A stretch of 39,887 nucleotides of DNA from an uncultured Myxococcales bacterium (GCA_903923815.1 CAIXZC010000007.1:1-39887); one strand, 5' to 3'. Numbered from the stretch's first letter, positions 16,954-25,797 are shown. A program made the numbers and translations. The notes: generated by a model from the sequence alone, not told the origin.

Positions 16954-17220
16954 GACGATACACTCCTTTGTTTGCAAACACAGTTTTAATTGACTCCAAC
17001 GACCAACTGCCATTCATACAATGATTCATTTTGTTTACTCCATTTACTCATTTACGGAGGCGCCCGAACGAGGAGCCCCATTGAGCCCGCAGGATAGGAA
17101 CGCCCGGTGCGTCAATGCAAGGGCTTTCGAAGGCCCCCCGGGGAAAAACCGCGATCCGCATGCCGGACTTGACCGGTGCCCCGGGGCGGGTTAGGCTTCG
17201 AACCCTGGAGTAGCCGCACC
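16954..17220. other. AT-rich divergent intergenic region with palindrome
   Basis: This 267-base gap separates the leftward zinc-ribbon gene from the rightward diguanylate cyclase gene. Bases 16960-17055 are strikingly AT-rich for this genome and contain a perfect 12-bp palindrome TGTTTGCAAACA (16969-16980), ATTCAT twice near 17012-17029, and TTTAC repeated three times near 17033-17054. The palindrome lies immediately upstream of the zinc-ribbon gene's ribosome-binding site and may be an operator. No gene or RNA was recognised. Confidence 0.55.
17169..17197 (+). promoter_or_regulatory. Possible promoter of the FHA-GGDEF gene
   Basis: TTGACC (17169-17174) and TAGGCT (17192-17197) are 17 bases apart. 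The -35 is good and the -10 weak. Transcription would begin near 17204, close to the CTGGAG ribosome-binding site. Confidence 0.4.
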
Positions 17221-18159
17221 ATGAAGAAGATGACCGACGATACCACCAGGGTAACAGCCATGCACAACCTGTCGGATGGCGCATCCGACGCGGTTGATTG
17301 CCTGGTGCAGATCTATGGCAAGGCCCTGGGCAAGAAGTACGAGATGTTCGAGCCCCTGGTGACCCTGGGCCGGGATCCCCAGAACTCCATCGTGTTGGAT
17401 TCGGACTCCGTCTCCCGGCGCCACGCGGTGGTGGAGATCACCGACAAGGGCCGGGTGCTTCGGGACCTGGACTCCACCAACGGCACCTACCTCAATGACA
17501 TCCAGATCAAAAGCGCCGTCCTGTCCCAGAATGACCTGGTCAAGATCGGCGATACCATCTTCAAGTTCCTCAGCGGCAACAACATTGAGTCCCAGTACCA
17601 CGAAGAGATCTACCGCATGACCATCTGGGATGGCCTCACCCAGATCGCCAACAAGCGGCACCTCATGGATCACCTGGACAAGGAGTTCGCGCGCTGCCAG
17701 CGCTACAACCGCAACCTGTCCCTGGTGATGTTCGACATCGACTTCTTCAAGAACGTCAATGACACCTACGGGCACCTCACGGGGGACTACGTCCTGAAGG
17801 AGCTGTCCGATCTGCTGCGCAATCGCATCCGCCGCGAGGAACTGTTCGCTCGCTACGGCGGCGAGGAGTTCGCCATCGTCCTGCCGGAGTCCGACACCAA
17901 GGTTGCGTCCCGCTTTGCGGACATCATCCGGGCCAAGGTGGAGGACCACGTCTTTGAGTTCGAGGGCCAGCAGATCAAGGTGACCATCAGCCTGGGCGTG
18001 GCCTCCATGAACCTGGCCATGAAGACCGTCTCCGAGTTCATCGGGCAGGTGGACGCCGCCCTCTACGAGGCCAAGCGCCTTGGCAGGAATCGGGTGGTGG
18101 TGGCAGGAAACGTGGACGAACCCTCAGCGCCCATCAATCTGGACGAGCTTCACCCCTAG
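17221..18159 (+). CDS. FHA-GGDEF diguanylate cyclase
   Basis: A 312-residue cytoplasmic protein. An FHA domain (about 39-110: LGRDPQNSIVL, VSRRHAVVEI, DLDSTNGTYLN) binds phosphothreonine peptides; a GGDEF domain (about 132-295) follows, with the catalytic signature GGEEF at 213-217, so it should make cyclic-di-GMP from GTP. The inhibitory-site position reads R204-x-x-E207 rather than RxxD, so product inhibition may be weakened. The FHA-GGDEF arrangement is common in myxobacteria and suggests control by a Ser/Thr kinase. ATG 17221 is used; ATG 17230 is also possible. Its stop is five bases from the convergent ribBA stop. Confidence 0.92.
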   Translation: MKKMTDDTTRVTAMHNLSDGASDAVDCLVQIYGKALGKKYEMFEPLVTLGRDPQNSIVLDSDSVSRRHAVVEITDKGRVLRDLDSTNGTYLNDIQIKSAVLSQNDLVKIGDTIFKFLSGNNIESQYHEEIYRMTIWDGLTQIANKRHLMDHLDKEFARCQRYNRNLSLVMFDIDFFKNVNDTYGHLTGDYVLKELSDLLRNRIRREELFARYGGEEFAIVLPESDTKVASRFADIIRAKVEDHVFEFEGQQIKVTISLGVASMNLAMKTVSEFIGQVDAALYEAKRLGRNRVVVAGNVDEPSAPINLDELHP

Positions 18160-18164
18160 ACGGC

Positions 18165-19367
18165 TCAAACCTCATCCAACAGGTGCCCCAGCTTGTCCTT
18201 CTTGGTCTTCAGGTAACGCTGATTGCTGTCCTGGGGGGCGATCTCCAGGGCCACCCGCTCGACGATCTCCAGGCCAAAGCCCCGGATGCCCACCAGCTTG
18301 CGGGGGTTGTTGGTCAGCAGCCGCACCCGGGTCAGTCCCAGGCGGCGCAGGATCTGCGCCCCCACGCCGTAGTTTCGCAGGTCCGCCGGGAAGCCCAGGC
18401 TGAGGTTGGCCTCCACCGTGTCCTGGCCCTGGTCCTGCAACTCGTAGGCCTTGATCTTGTTCAGCAGGCCGATGCCCCGGCCCTCCTGGCGAAGGTACAG
18501 GATGACCCCCCGTCCCTCGGCCTCAATCAGCTGCTTGGCCTTCTCCAGTTGCTGGCCGCAGTCGCAGCGGGCGGAGTGGAACACATCCCCCGTGAGGCAC
18601 TCGCTGTGGACCCTCACCAGGATGGGGCGTTCCCCCTCCAGCTCCCCCAGGATGAACACGGGGTGGCTGGTGCCGTCCATGGGGTTCTCGAAGACCCGCA
18701 CCTGCCAGCTGGCGTGCTCCGTGGGCAGTTGGGCGACGGCGGCCTCCCGCACAAAGGACTCGTGCTTCATGCGGTAGTCGATGAGGCTGGCGATGGAGAC
18801 GATCTTCAGGCCGTGCTGCTGGGAGAACAGCGTCAGGTCCTTCATGCGCGCCATGGAGCCGTCGGGGTTCATGATCTCGCAGATGACCCCCGCGGGTTCC
18901 AGGCCCGCAAGGCGCGCCAGGTCCACCGACCCTTCGGTCTGGCCAGAGCGCACCAGCACGCCTCCGTCCCTGGCGATGATGGGGAACACGTGCCCCGGGG
19001 ACACCAGATCCTCGGCCTCGGCGTTGGGGGCGATGGCGGCCCGGACGGTGATGGCGCGGTCCGCCGCGGAGATGCCCGTGCTGACCCCCTTGCGGGCCTC
19101 CACCGAGATGGTGAAGGCGGTCTCGAAGCGGGACTGGTTGTTCCGGGTCATGAGAGGAAGCTGCAGCCGCCGGGCGCGGTCCGCGGTGATGGTCATGCAG
19201 ATGAGGCCGCGGCCATAGGTGGCCATGAAGTTGATGTGCTCGGGGGTGACGAACTGGGCGGCCATGCACAGGTCCCCTTCGTTCTCCCGGTCCTCGTCGT
19301 CCACCAGGATGATCATCCGGCCGTTGCGGATGTCTTCAATCGCTTCTTCGATGCGGGCGAAAGCCAT
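18165..19367 (-). CDS. ribBA: Bifunctional riboflavin biosynthesis protein RibBA
   Basis: A 400-residue cytoplasmic enzyme. The N-terminal half is 3,4-dihydroxy-2-butanone-4-phosphate synthase ([12 protein letters not shown] acidic motif; [26 protein letters not shown]); the C-terminal half is GTP cyclohydrolase II with the zinc site in [10 protein letters not shown], then [13 protein letters not shown] and LLTNNPRK. The two activities feed both branches of riboflavin synthesis. ATG 19367 follows a consensus AAGGAGG. It lies 35 bases downstream of the deiminase-like gene on the same strand with no terminator between, so read-through is likely. No FMN riboswitch was recognised, and no other rib genes are nearby. 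Confidence 0.95.
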   Translation of the reverse strand: MAFARIEEAIEDIRNGRMIILVDDEDRENEGDLCMAAQFVTPEHINFMATYGRGLICMTITADRARRLQLPLMTRNNQSRFETAFTISVEARKGVSTGISAADRAITVRAAIAPNAEAEDLVSPGHVFPIIARDGGVLVRSGQTEGSVDLARLAGLEPAGVICEIMNPDGSMARMKDLTLFSQQHGLKIVSIASLIDYRMKHESFVREAAVAQLPTEHASWQVRVFENPMDGTSHPVFILGELEGERPILVRVHSECLTGDVFHSARCDCGQQLEKAKQLIEAEGRGVILYLRQEGRGIGLLNKIKAYELQDQGQDTVEANLSLGFPADLRNYGVGAQILRRLGLTRVRLLTNNPRKLVGIRGFGLEIVERVALEIAPQDSNQRYLKTKKDKLGHLLDEV

Positions 19368-19402
19368 TGCCCACCTCCTTGAGTTGCTGTGTTGAGGAGT
19401 CT

Positions 19403-21619
19403 TCAGATTCTGCGGCGGGAGGACACCCGGAGGGTCGCCAGGCCCAGCAGCGCCAGGGCCAGCAGGAGGCCCGTGCTGGAGGAGGGCTGGGCCGCGGTGC
19501 TGCAGGAGCTGCCGCCCTTGCCACCGGTGGAGCTGCCCACGTCCTGGCCGCCCGTCTGGTCGCCCGTGGAGTCCGCGCCCTGGGAATCCGCCAGGCCGTC
19601 CACGCCATCCTTGTCCAGGGAAATATCGTCTCCGGGGCCCGCGCCATCGGGCGTGTTGATGGCGTCCTCACCTTCGCTGGTGTCGGTGGGCAGGACGGGG
19701 TCGATGCACTGGCCGTTCTCGCACTCCAGGCCCTCGGCGCAGGTGCCGCAGGAGAAGCCGCCGCCGTTATCGCCGCACTGCAGGCCAGCGCAGCCGGGAG
19801 GGAAGTCAAACTTGGGGTTGGTGCAGTCCTTGGGTTTGGTGCCGTCGGGGGCATTGCCCGAGCCACCGCAGCCGTACCAGCCGTCGGTGGACAGCCAGCC
19901 GCAGACACCGTCGCATTCGGTCACCACAAGGGTCTCTTCTTCGCAGTAGATCTCCACGTTGCCAAAGCAGCAGCCGTCGTAGGTGATGCCCACGCAGGGG
20001 TCCGCCACGCAGGCGCCCAGGGAGCACACGGTGCCGTTGCCGCAGGCGCAGTCCGTGGGGCAGCTGCTGCAGCTCTCGTCGTCGGAGCACTCGTCGTCGC
20101 CGCAGTTGTCCACCTTGCACACGCCGGCGCTGCACACCTGGCCGTCGCCGCAGCCGCAGTCCTGGGCGCAGTTCTGGCAGTTCTCGCCCTCGCCGCAGGT
20201 GTCGTCGCCGCAGCCGTTGGGCATGGGACAGGCACTGCAGTCGTTGCAGGCGCACTCCCACTTGGGGCCCCAGCAGCCGGGATCGGGCTGTTTGTCGGAG
20301 ATGCAGGCGCCGGTGTAGCCGCCCTCAGTGTTGTTGCAGGACCCGCCCACGCAGGTGCCATCCGGGACCCACTTCTCCAGGGGCAGGGCGGGGATGGTGC
20401 GGCTGATGCAGTGGATGGCGCCGGAATACAGCGAGATCTGATCCGAGTTGATACCCACGTGGGTCCAATCGGGCATGGCCTGCTTCCACACGGCCAGGGC
20501 CTGGGCCTCCCGGTCCTTGTCCACGGAGTAGATGGGCCAGAGGTTCAGCTTGGTGGTGCCGTCCGCGCTGACATACAGCGTGGAGTTGATGAAGGTGCGG
20601 GGGATCTCGCCGTAGCCGGGGTCGTCGCCGGGGTTGGGCATGACCATCCGGTACACCGTCATGGTGACGTCCTCGCCCAGGTCGATGCTCTTCAGCAGGG
20701 CCTCGTTGTCATCCATGCGCTTGGCGTTCTCCGAGTCATCCGCCACGTCGAAGTCGCCCAGGACGGCGCCATCCCTGGCGTAGAGCTTGAAGAACATGTC
20801 GATGTGGCCGGTGCCGTCGTTGGTGATGTCCTTGAGGATGATGGTCTTGTCGCAGGCGTAGTAGTCCTTGAAGATCTTGGACAGCTCGTCCCGGGAAAGG
20901 CCCGTGTTGGTCAGTTCCCGCTGGGTGGTGTAGCAGCGGCCCTCGCCGTCGGCCTGGAAGTTGCCGCCCTCGAGGGAGATGGGGGAGCGATAGGTGCTGG
21001 CACCAACCAGCCCGCCCAGGCGGGAGGGGATGGCGTCATCCAGGATGCGCTCGGGGTAGTAGACGAAATCGGCAAAGGCCACCTGATCGTCGTCGTTCAC
21101 CAGGGGCAGGGGGGCGTAGTCGATGGTCCAGATGGCGTCGTTGGGAAGCGTGAAGAACTTCAGCCTCTCGTCGATGGTGGCCTGGGAGGCCCCCAGGGTC
21201 TTGACCTTGCTGATCAGCGAATTCTTGACGGCGGTGCCCTCGTGGATGACCCATACCTCGCCGGCGGCCAGCGCGCCGTTGACCAGCTTGGCTTGGGTGT
21301 TGAAGACCTGGGCGTCGTCGGGCAGGTAGTCCGAGGCGGTCACGATCATGGCCTGCATGGGCTCCCACTCCTTCATGGCGCGGAAGGTGCCCGGGGCCGG
21401 CGGCTCGGTGATGGCGTACCACTGGGAATGGGAATCCCGATAGTCGCTGTAGTAGTCGGCCTTCTGGGCGGTCAGTTCACCAGCGGGCAGGGCGGTGGCG
21501 GGAAGGAACCCGGGTACGCGGCCGCCGGTAGCCACGGCCTCGCCGGGGGCATAGGCCTGCTCGGCACAGGACGCCAGCAGCAGAACGGCGCAGATGGAAT
21601 ACAGGGCAACGAGCTTCAT
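19403..21619 (-). CDS. Peptidyl-arginine/agmatine deiminase-like lipoprotein with Cys-rich MYXO-CTERM-like tail
   Basis: A 738-residue exported protein. The N-terminus has a lipobox (LLASC, Cys18). Residues about 75-420 match the guanidino-modifying deiminase fold of agmatine and PAD_porph deiminases: [28 protein letters not shown] (His272, Asp274) and the catalytic-type Cys404 in GAIHCIS. Residues about 430-620 hold cysteine-rich repeats of the type CGDDxCxxxExCxxCxxDCxC. The end is an acidic, Gly/Ser-rich linker, a Cys706, a hydrophobic stretch (about 717-730) and RRR, resembling the MYXO-CTERM sorting signal. ATG 21619 follows GGGAGG. Substrate unknown: a protein or peptide arginine, or agmatine, outside the cytoplasm. 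Confidence 0.85.
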   Translation of the reverse strand: MKLVALYSICAVLLLASCAEQAYAPGEAVATGGRVPGFLPATALPAGELTAQKADYYSDYRDSHSQWYAITEPPAPGTFRAMKEWEPMQAMIVTASDYLPDDAQVFNTQAKLVNGALAAGEVWVIHEGTAVKNSLISKVKTLGASQATIDERLKFFTLPNDAIWTIDYAPLPLVNDDDQVAFADFVYYPERILDDAIPSRLGGLVGASTYRSPISLEGGNFQADGEGRCYTTQRELTNTGLSRDELSKIFKDYYACDKTIILKDITNDGTGHIDMFFKLYARDGAVLGDFDVADDSENAKRMDDNEALLKSIDLGEDVTMTVYRMVMPNPGDDPGYGEIPRTFINSTLYVSADGTTKLNLWPIYSVDKDREAQALAVWKQAMPDWTHVGINSDQISLYSGAIHCISRTIPALPLEKWVPDGTCVGGSCNNTEGGYTGACISDKQPDPGCWGPKWECACNDCSACPMPNGCGDDTCGEGENCQNCAQDCGCGDGQVCSAGVCKVDNCGDDECSDDESCSSCPTDCACGNGTVCSLGACVADPCVGITYDGCCFGNVEIYCEEETLVVTECDGVCGWLSTDGWYGCGGSGNAPDGTKPKDCTNPKFDFPPGCAGLQCGDNGGGFSCGTCAEGLECENGQCIDPVLPTDTSEGEDAINTPDGAGPGDDISLDKDGVDGLADSQGADSTGDQTGGQDVGSSTGGKGGSSCSTAAQPSSSTGLLLALALLGLATLRVSSRRRI

Positions 21620-21661
21620 GGGACCTCCCACCTTTTCGGGGCTGTTCTTCAAACGCGCGCA

Positions 21662-21690
21662 ACACTAACTAGCGTGACCCGCTTTGGCAA
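21662..21690 (-). promoter_or_regulatory. Possible promoter of the deiminase-like gene
   Basis: On the minus strand TTGCCA (21690-21685) and TAGTGT (21667-21662) are 17 bases apart. The -10 is weak and an overlapping TAGTTA offers an alternative. It is back to back with the promoter of the 57-residue gene. Confidence 0.35.
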
Positions 21691-21734
21691 TAGATTATTC
21701 CCGGCGCGGCCCGTGGCCTGCCACAAGAAAGTCC

Positions 21735-21762
21735 TTGCCTTTTTGGGCTAGAAAAAGATACT
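21735..21762 (+). promoter_or_regulatory. Possible promoter of the small basic protein-galU-prfB cluster
   Basis: TTGCCT (21735-21740) and GATACT (21757-21762) are 16 bases apart in an AT-richer stretch. Transcription would start near 21769, about 55 bases before the first gene. Confidence 0.45.
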
Positions 21763-21824
21763 TACCCGCGGTCTGCCGTCATCTGGCGGCACAGGAACCG
21801 AGTCAGATTGGAAGGAGTCAAACG

Positions 21825-21998
21825 ATGGCCAACACCAAGACCCTCACCCGCGAAGAGCGGAAGGCCAAGAAGCGGGTTCTCCGCCGTGGCTTGAAAGATT
21901 TCTACACGACCTTCACCGCCGTGGATCGCAAGAAGTTCCGCAAGGCCGTCAAGGGCGGGCTGCGCGGCTTCAAACTGGGAACCAACCAGGAAGATTGA
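21825..21998 (+). CDS. Small, highly basic protein of unknown function
   Basis: A 57-residue protein, MANTKTLTREERKAKKRVLR at its start, with Lys and Arg making up roughly a third of the residues and no cysteine or membrane segment. I do not recognise it with confidence; the composition suits RNA, ribosome or DNA binding. ATG 21825 has a consensus AAGGAG at 21812-21817. It ends seven bases before galU, whose ribosome-binding site lies within this gene's last codons, so the two are probably translated from one message. Confidence 0.75.
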   Translation: MANTKTLTREERKAKKRVLRRGLKDFYTTFTAVDRKKFRKAVKGGLRGFKLGTNQED

Positions 21999-22005
21999 TG
22001 ACCCC

Positions 22006-22836
22006 ATGAAAGCGGTCATACCAGCGGCCGGTCTAGGCACTCGTATGTTTCCGCTTTCTCTGGCCTGTCCCAAGGAGATGCTGCCGTTGGGCAGGAAGCC
22101 CGCGCTGCATCATGTTGTGGAGGAGGCCGTGGATGCGGGGGTGGATACCCTCGTGCTCATCACCGCGCCCTCCAAGACCTCCATCACCAAGTACTTCTTC
22201 GAACCCCTGGAAGCGACGCTCCCGGCGGGCTGCCCGCGGGAAGCCATGGAGGAGATCCGCCGCCTCACCGACAAGCTGGACATCGTCGTGATCCATCAAA
22301 AGGGCGCCAAGGGCCTGGGCCACGCGGTCTGGTCTGCCCATTCGGTGGTGGGTGACGAGCCCTTCCTGGTCATGCTCCCAGACGACATCATCCGGCCCGC
22401 CATCACCAAGGACATGGTAGCCCTCGGGGGCGCCTCGGGCTTGGGCGTGCTGGTGGTCAAGGAGGTTGCCGAGGACGAGGTCAGCCGCTACGGCATTGTG
22501 GAATGCAGCGGCGACCAGCAGCCCCTTCGGATCACCGGTGCCATTGAGAAACCCCCGGTGCAGTTGGCCCCCTCGCGCAAGGCCATCCTGGGCCGCTACC
22601 TGCTGCCCGCCGGGACCATGTCCATGCTGGGCGGGGTGGGCACGGGGCACGGCGGCGAGATCCAGCTGACCTCCTGCCTGGATCTGATCGCCAAGCGAGA
22701 CGGGCTCCTGGGCATCACCCTGGATCCTGGCCGCCACCTGGACCTGGGCACCATGGAGGGCTACCTTGAGGCCAACACCCGCGTGGCCCTTGAGGAACCT
22801 GAGTTGCGTCGCAGACTGGGCCTCTCACTTCACTGA
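22006..22836 (+). CDS. galU: UTP-glucose-1-phosphate uridylyltransferase GalU
   Basis: A 276-residue nucleotidyltransferase making UDP-glucose for polysaccharide, lipopolysaccharide and glycan synthesis. The N-terminal nucleotide loop AAGLGTRMFPLSLACPKEMLPLGRKP is diagnostic (usual form GLGTR-LP-T-PKEMLP), VMLPDDII carries the metal-binding Asp region, and EIQLTSCLDL and the final LDLGTMEGYLEAN match the family. ATG 22006 is the only sensible start. The prfB start follows 16 bases after its stop. It is slightly shorter than typical bacterial GalU (about 290). Confidence 0.92.
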   Translation: MKAVIPAAGLGTRMFPLSLACPKEMLPLGRKPALHHVVEEAVDAGVDTLVLITAPSKTSITKYFFEPLEATLPAGCPREAMEEIRRLTDKLDIVVIHQKGAKGLGHAVWSAHSVVGDEPFLVMLPDDIIRPAITKDMVALGGASGLGVLVVKEVAEDEVSRYGIVECSGDQQPLRITGAIEKPPVQLAPSRKAILGRYLLPAGTMSMLGGVGTGHGGEIQLTSCLDLIAKRDGLLGITLDPGRHLDLGTMEGYLEANTRVALEEPELRRRLGLSLH

Positions 22837-22852
22837 CCAGTACGGAGAAACC

Positions 22853-23980
22853 ATGGTTGAGGGCGTATTTGAACGCATAGCGAACCTGCGTGAGCGGATT
22901 GGCGCCCTGGACGAGGCCTTCGATCTGCAAGGCAAGCTTCGGGAACTGCAGCGCCTGGAGGACCTCAGCCAGGAGCCCGGCTTCTGGAACGACGCCGCCA
23001 CCGCCGCCAAGACCCTCAAGCACCAGGCCGCTCTGAAGCGTGTCGTGGCCGACCTGCGGACCACCCGGGGCCTGATGGATGACGCTGAGGTCCTGGCCAC
23101 CATGGCCCAGGAGGAGGGCGATCACAGCCAGGACGAGGAGATCGGCGGGCTGGTGGAGAAAAGCGAGGCCTCCGTCAAGCGCCTGGAGTTGCAGCGCATG
23201 CTGTCGGGCGAGAACGACGCCGGCAACGCCTTCCTGGTCATCAACGCCGGGGCCGGTGGTACCGAGTCCCAGGACTGGGCCAACATGCTCATGCGCATGT
23301 ACCTGCGCTTCTGCGATCGGCAGGGCTGGAAGTCCTCCATCTACGACGAGCAGGCGGGGGAAGAGGCGGGCATCAAGTCCGCGACGATCCTGGTGGAGGG
23401 CGAGAACGCCTTCGGGTTCCTCAAGGCCGAGATCGGCATCCACCGGCTGGTGCGCCTCTCGCCCTTCGATGCGGCCCATCGCCGCCACACCTCCTTCGTG
23501 GGGGTCTTCGTCTATCCCCAGGTGGACGACGACATCGACATCGTGATCGAAGAGAAGGACCTGCGCATCGACATCTTCCGGGCCAGCGGCGCGGGCGGCC
23601 AGAAGGTCAACAAGACCTCCTCCGCCATCCGCATCACCCACATCCCGACGAACATCGTGGTCCAGTGCCAGAACGAGCGCTCCCAGTACAAGAACAAGGA
23701 CATGGCCATGAAGGTCCTCAAGGCCCGGCTGTATGACCTTGAGCAAAGCAAGAAGGACGAAGAGAAGAGCAAGCTGGAGTCCACCAAGCAGCGGATCAAC
23801 TTCGGCTCCCAGATCCGCTCTTACGTGCTGCAGCCCTATCGTCTGGTGAAGGACCACCGCACGGGCCTGGGCATCGGTAACGCCGACGCCGTCCTGGATG
23901 GCGACCTCACCCCCTTCATCCAGGCCTTCCTGATGCGCCGCGCCGACGACCCCATCCCCACCGATACCGACGATTTCTGA
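22853..23980 (+). CDS. prfB: Peptide chain release factor 2
   Basis: A 375-residue class I release factor recognising UAA and UGA. The stop-codon reading tripeptide SPF is in VRLSPFDAAHRRHTSF and the peptidyl-hydrolysis GGQ in ASGAGGQKVNKTSSAIRITH. ATG 22853 (MVEGVFERIANL) has GGAG at 22844-22847; an upstream in-frame ATG at 22766 lies inside galU. The whole gene is one open frame: the N-terminal region around ALDEAFDLQGK, where many prfB genes carry an in-frame UGA and a +1 programmed frameshift, has neither. Autoregulation by frameshifting is therefore absent. Confidence 0.95.
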   Translation: MVEGVFERIANLRERIGALDEAFDLQGKLRELQRLEDLSQEPGFWNDAATAAKTLKHQAALKRVVADLRTTRGLMDDAEVLATMAQEEGDHSQDEEIGGLVEKSEASVKRLELQRMLSGENDAGNAFLVINAGAGGTESQDWANMLMRMYLRFCDRQGWKSSIYDEQAGEEAGIKSATILVEGENAFGFLKAEIGIHRLVRLSPFDAAHRRHTSFVGVFVYPQVDDDIDIVIEEKDLRIDIFRASGAGGQKVNKTSSAIRITHIPTNIVVQCQNERSQYKNKDMAMKVLKARLYDLEQSKKDEEKSKLESTKQRINFGSQIRSYVLQPYRLVKDHRTGLGIGNADAVLDGDLTPFIQAFLMRRADDPIPTDTDDF

Positions 23981-23984
23981 AAGC

Positions 23985-24047
23985 CAGCCCCCTCCCTTGC
24001 GGTCCGCACCCGGGCACCCTTTGGGCGCAGCCCCCTCCCTTGCGGTC
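23985..24047. repeat. 20-bp direct repeat between prfB and hflX
   Basis: CAGCCCCCTCCCTTGCGGTC occurs twice without a mismatch, at 23985-24004 and 24028-24047. It lies in the 92-base gap between convergent prfB and hflX. No clear terminator hairpin is present; the repeats may be a short intergenic duplication or part of a dispersed repeat. Confidence 0.7.
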
Positions 24048-24072
24048 GGGGTTCGGTTAATGTTTGGGTGGG

Positions 24073-25797
24073 TTACTCGTCCTCATCCAGGTCGGGCACC
24101 AGCTCCAACTGGGGCGGGCCCAGGGGCCTATCGGAATACTCCGGGAAGAATTGCAGGCGTTCCAGGGTCTCCTCCAGCAGCTTCACCAACGGTCGCAAAG
24201 TGGCCGGATCCCGGGCGCTGATGCCTATGCAGTCCTCGTCCAGAGGCAGGTTCATACCCTGGGCCGCGGGTTTGTCCAGCTTGTTGAACACGGTGAGGCG
24301 CGGCGTGGCCTCCAGCTCCAGGTCCTCCAGGATCTGCTCCACCGCCGCCTGCTGCTCCTCCCAGTGGGGGTTGGACACGTCCACCACGTGGAGGAACAGG
24401 TCCGCCTGGGCCAGCTCCTCCAGGGTCGCCGTGAAGGCCTGCAGGAGGGTCCGTGGCAGGTTCCTGATGAAGCCCACGGTGTCCGTGATTACCAGCTCCC
24501 GATCCCTGGGGAAGCGCAGCCGCCGACTGAAGGGATCCAGCGTGGCAAACAGCTTGTCCTCGGCGTCCGCCGTCGCCCCCGTGAGGCTGTTCAGCAGGGT
24601 GCTCTTGCCCGCGTTGGTGTAGCCCACAATGGAGACCACCGGCACCCCCGTGCGCTGGCGCCGCCGCCGCCGGGTCTCGCGCTCCGAGGACAGGGCCTCA
24701 AGCTGCTTCTCCAGCCGCAAGATGCGCTCCTTGATGCGTCGCCGGTCGATCTCCAGCTTGGTCTCCCCGGGGCCCCTCCCGCCGATGCCGCCCATGAGCC
24801 GACTCATGGCCAATCCCGCTCCCACCAGCCGGGGCAGGATGTGCCGCAGTTGGGCCAGCTCCACCTGGATGCGTCCGTCGTTGGACCGGGCCCGCTGGGC
24901 GAAGATGTCCAGAATCAGCTGGGTGCGGTCCATCACCCGCACCTCCGCCAGCCGCGAGATGTTGCGCACCTGGGCTGCGCTCAGCTCGGGGCTGAACACC
25001 AGCAGGTCCACGCCCTTGTGCATGGCCTCCTGGATCAGCGCGTTCAGGCGCCCCGAGCCGATGAAAGTCGCGGGGTCCGGCCGCCGCCGCTGCACCACCG
25101 TGTCCACCACGTCGATGCCGGCGGACCTGGCCAACTCCTGAAGTTCCGCCACGTCCCAGTCCCCGTGCCGGGAGTTGCCGTGGTCCAGGTGCACCAGGAA
25201 GGCCCGCTCACCCCGGTTGTTCTCTGGGCGCCGGTCCCGGGTCTCCAGTTGATCGTCCAGGTCTCCCATCAGCGCGGCGAAGTCCACCTTCACGTCTGCC
25301 ACGGGGCAGCGGGGGTGGACCTCAAACTTCTTCCCGGCCGGGTTTTCGGGCAGCACGTGGGCCCAGGAGATGGTGGTGGGTCGGCTGGGGGGCGCGGGGG
25401 GCCACAGCACCGCCACGGCGTCCAGATACAGCAGCCCCAGATCGGTGAAGTCGTCGTCGTCCAGCTCGTCCCCCGGCGCATGGACATGCACAAAGCGCAC
25501 GCCCCGCAGCTTCCCGGGGGCCCGGCGGAAACGGTCGAACTCGGGCAGCTTGATCCCCCGCGCGTCCCCCAGCACCACGTACTGCACTTGCCCCTTGCGG
25601 TCCAGCACCAGCCCCACCTGCCGGCCCAGCAGGGTGGAGGCCGCGGCCAGTTCGTCGGCCAGTTCGGGGGGGATCAGGGCCTCGGGCTGGCAGCGACGGC
25701 GGTACAGGCGCTCCAGGGCGGCGGCATGGGAGGCCTTCAGACCAGTGGTTTCTCCATAGATTCGGCGGGTAATGGTGCACCTCCCCGGGCAGGACAA
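24073..25797 (-). CDS. hflX: Ribosome-associated GTPase HflX
   Basis: Up to 574 residues, the long form of HflX, which splits or rescues stalled 70S ribosomes. The N-terminal extension begins at RRIYGETTGLKASHAAALER, then the HflX domain (TFIGSGRLNALIQE, DRTQLILDIFAQRA, GGIGGRGPGETKLEIDRR), then the G domain: VGYTNAGKSTLLN (G1), DPFSRR, DTVGFI (G3) and NKLDK (G4). Two starts compete. TTG 25797 has AGGGGG five bases upstream. ATT 25773 has a much better GGGGAGG six bases upstream and gives the usual N-terminus MTRRIYG. No ATG or GTG lies in frame nearby. It converges on prfB. Confidence 0.93.
   Translation of the reverse strand: MSCPGRCTITRRIYGETTGLKASHAAALERLYRRRCQPEALIPPELADELAAASTLLGRQVGLVLDRKGQVQYVVLGDARGIKLPEFDRFRRAPGKLRGVRFVHVHAPGDELDDDDFTDLGLLYLDAVAVLWPPAPPSRPTTISWAHVLPENPAGKKFEVHPRCPVADVKVDFAALMGDLDDQLETRDRRPENNRGERAFLVHLDHGNSRHGDWDVAELQELARSAGIDVVDTVVQRRRPDPATFIGSGRLNALIQEAMHKGVDLLVFSPELSAAQVRNISRLAEVRVMDRTQLILDIFAQRARSNDGRIQVELAQLRHILPRLVGAGLAMSRLMGGIGGRGPGETKLEIDRRRIKERILRLEKQLEALSSERETRRRRRQRTGVPVVSIVGYTNAGKSTLLNSLTGATADAEDKLFATLDPFSRRLRFPRDRELVITDTVGFIRNLPRTLLQAFTATLEELAQADLFLHVVDVSNPHWEEQQAAVEQILEDLELEATPRLTVFNKLDKPAAQGMNLPLDEDCIGISARDPATLRPLVKLLEETLERLQFFPEYSDRPLGPPQLELVPDLDEDE

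Noticed and set aside
19367-21751. A 794-codon plus-strand frame opposite the deiminase-like gene
   Set aside because: The opposite strand has a lipobox, catalytic motifs and a good ribosome-binding site; this frame has none of these.
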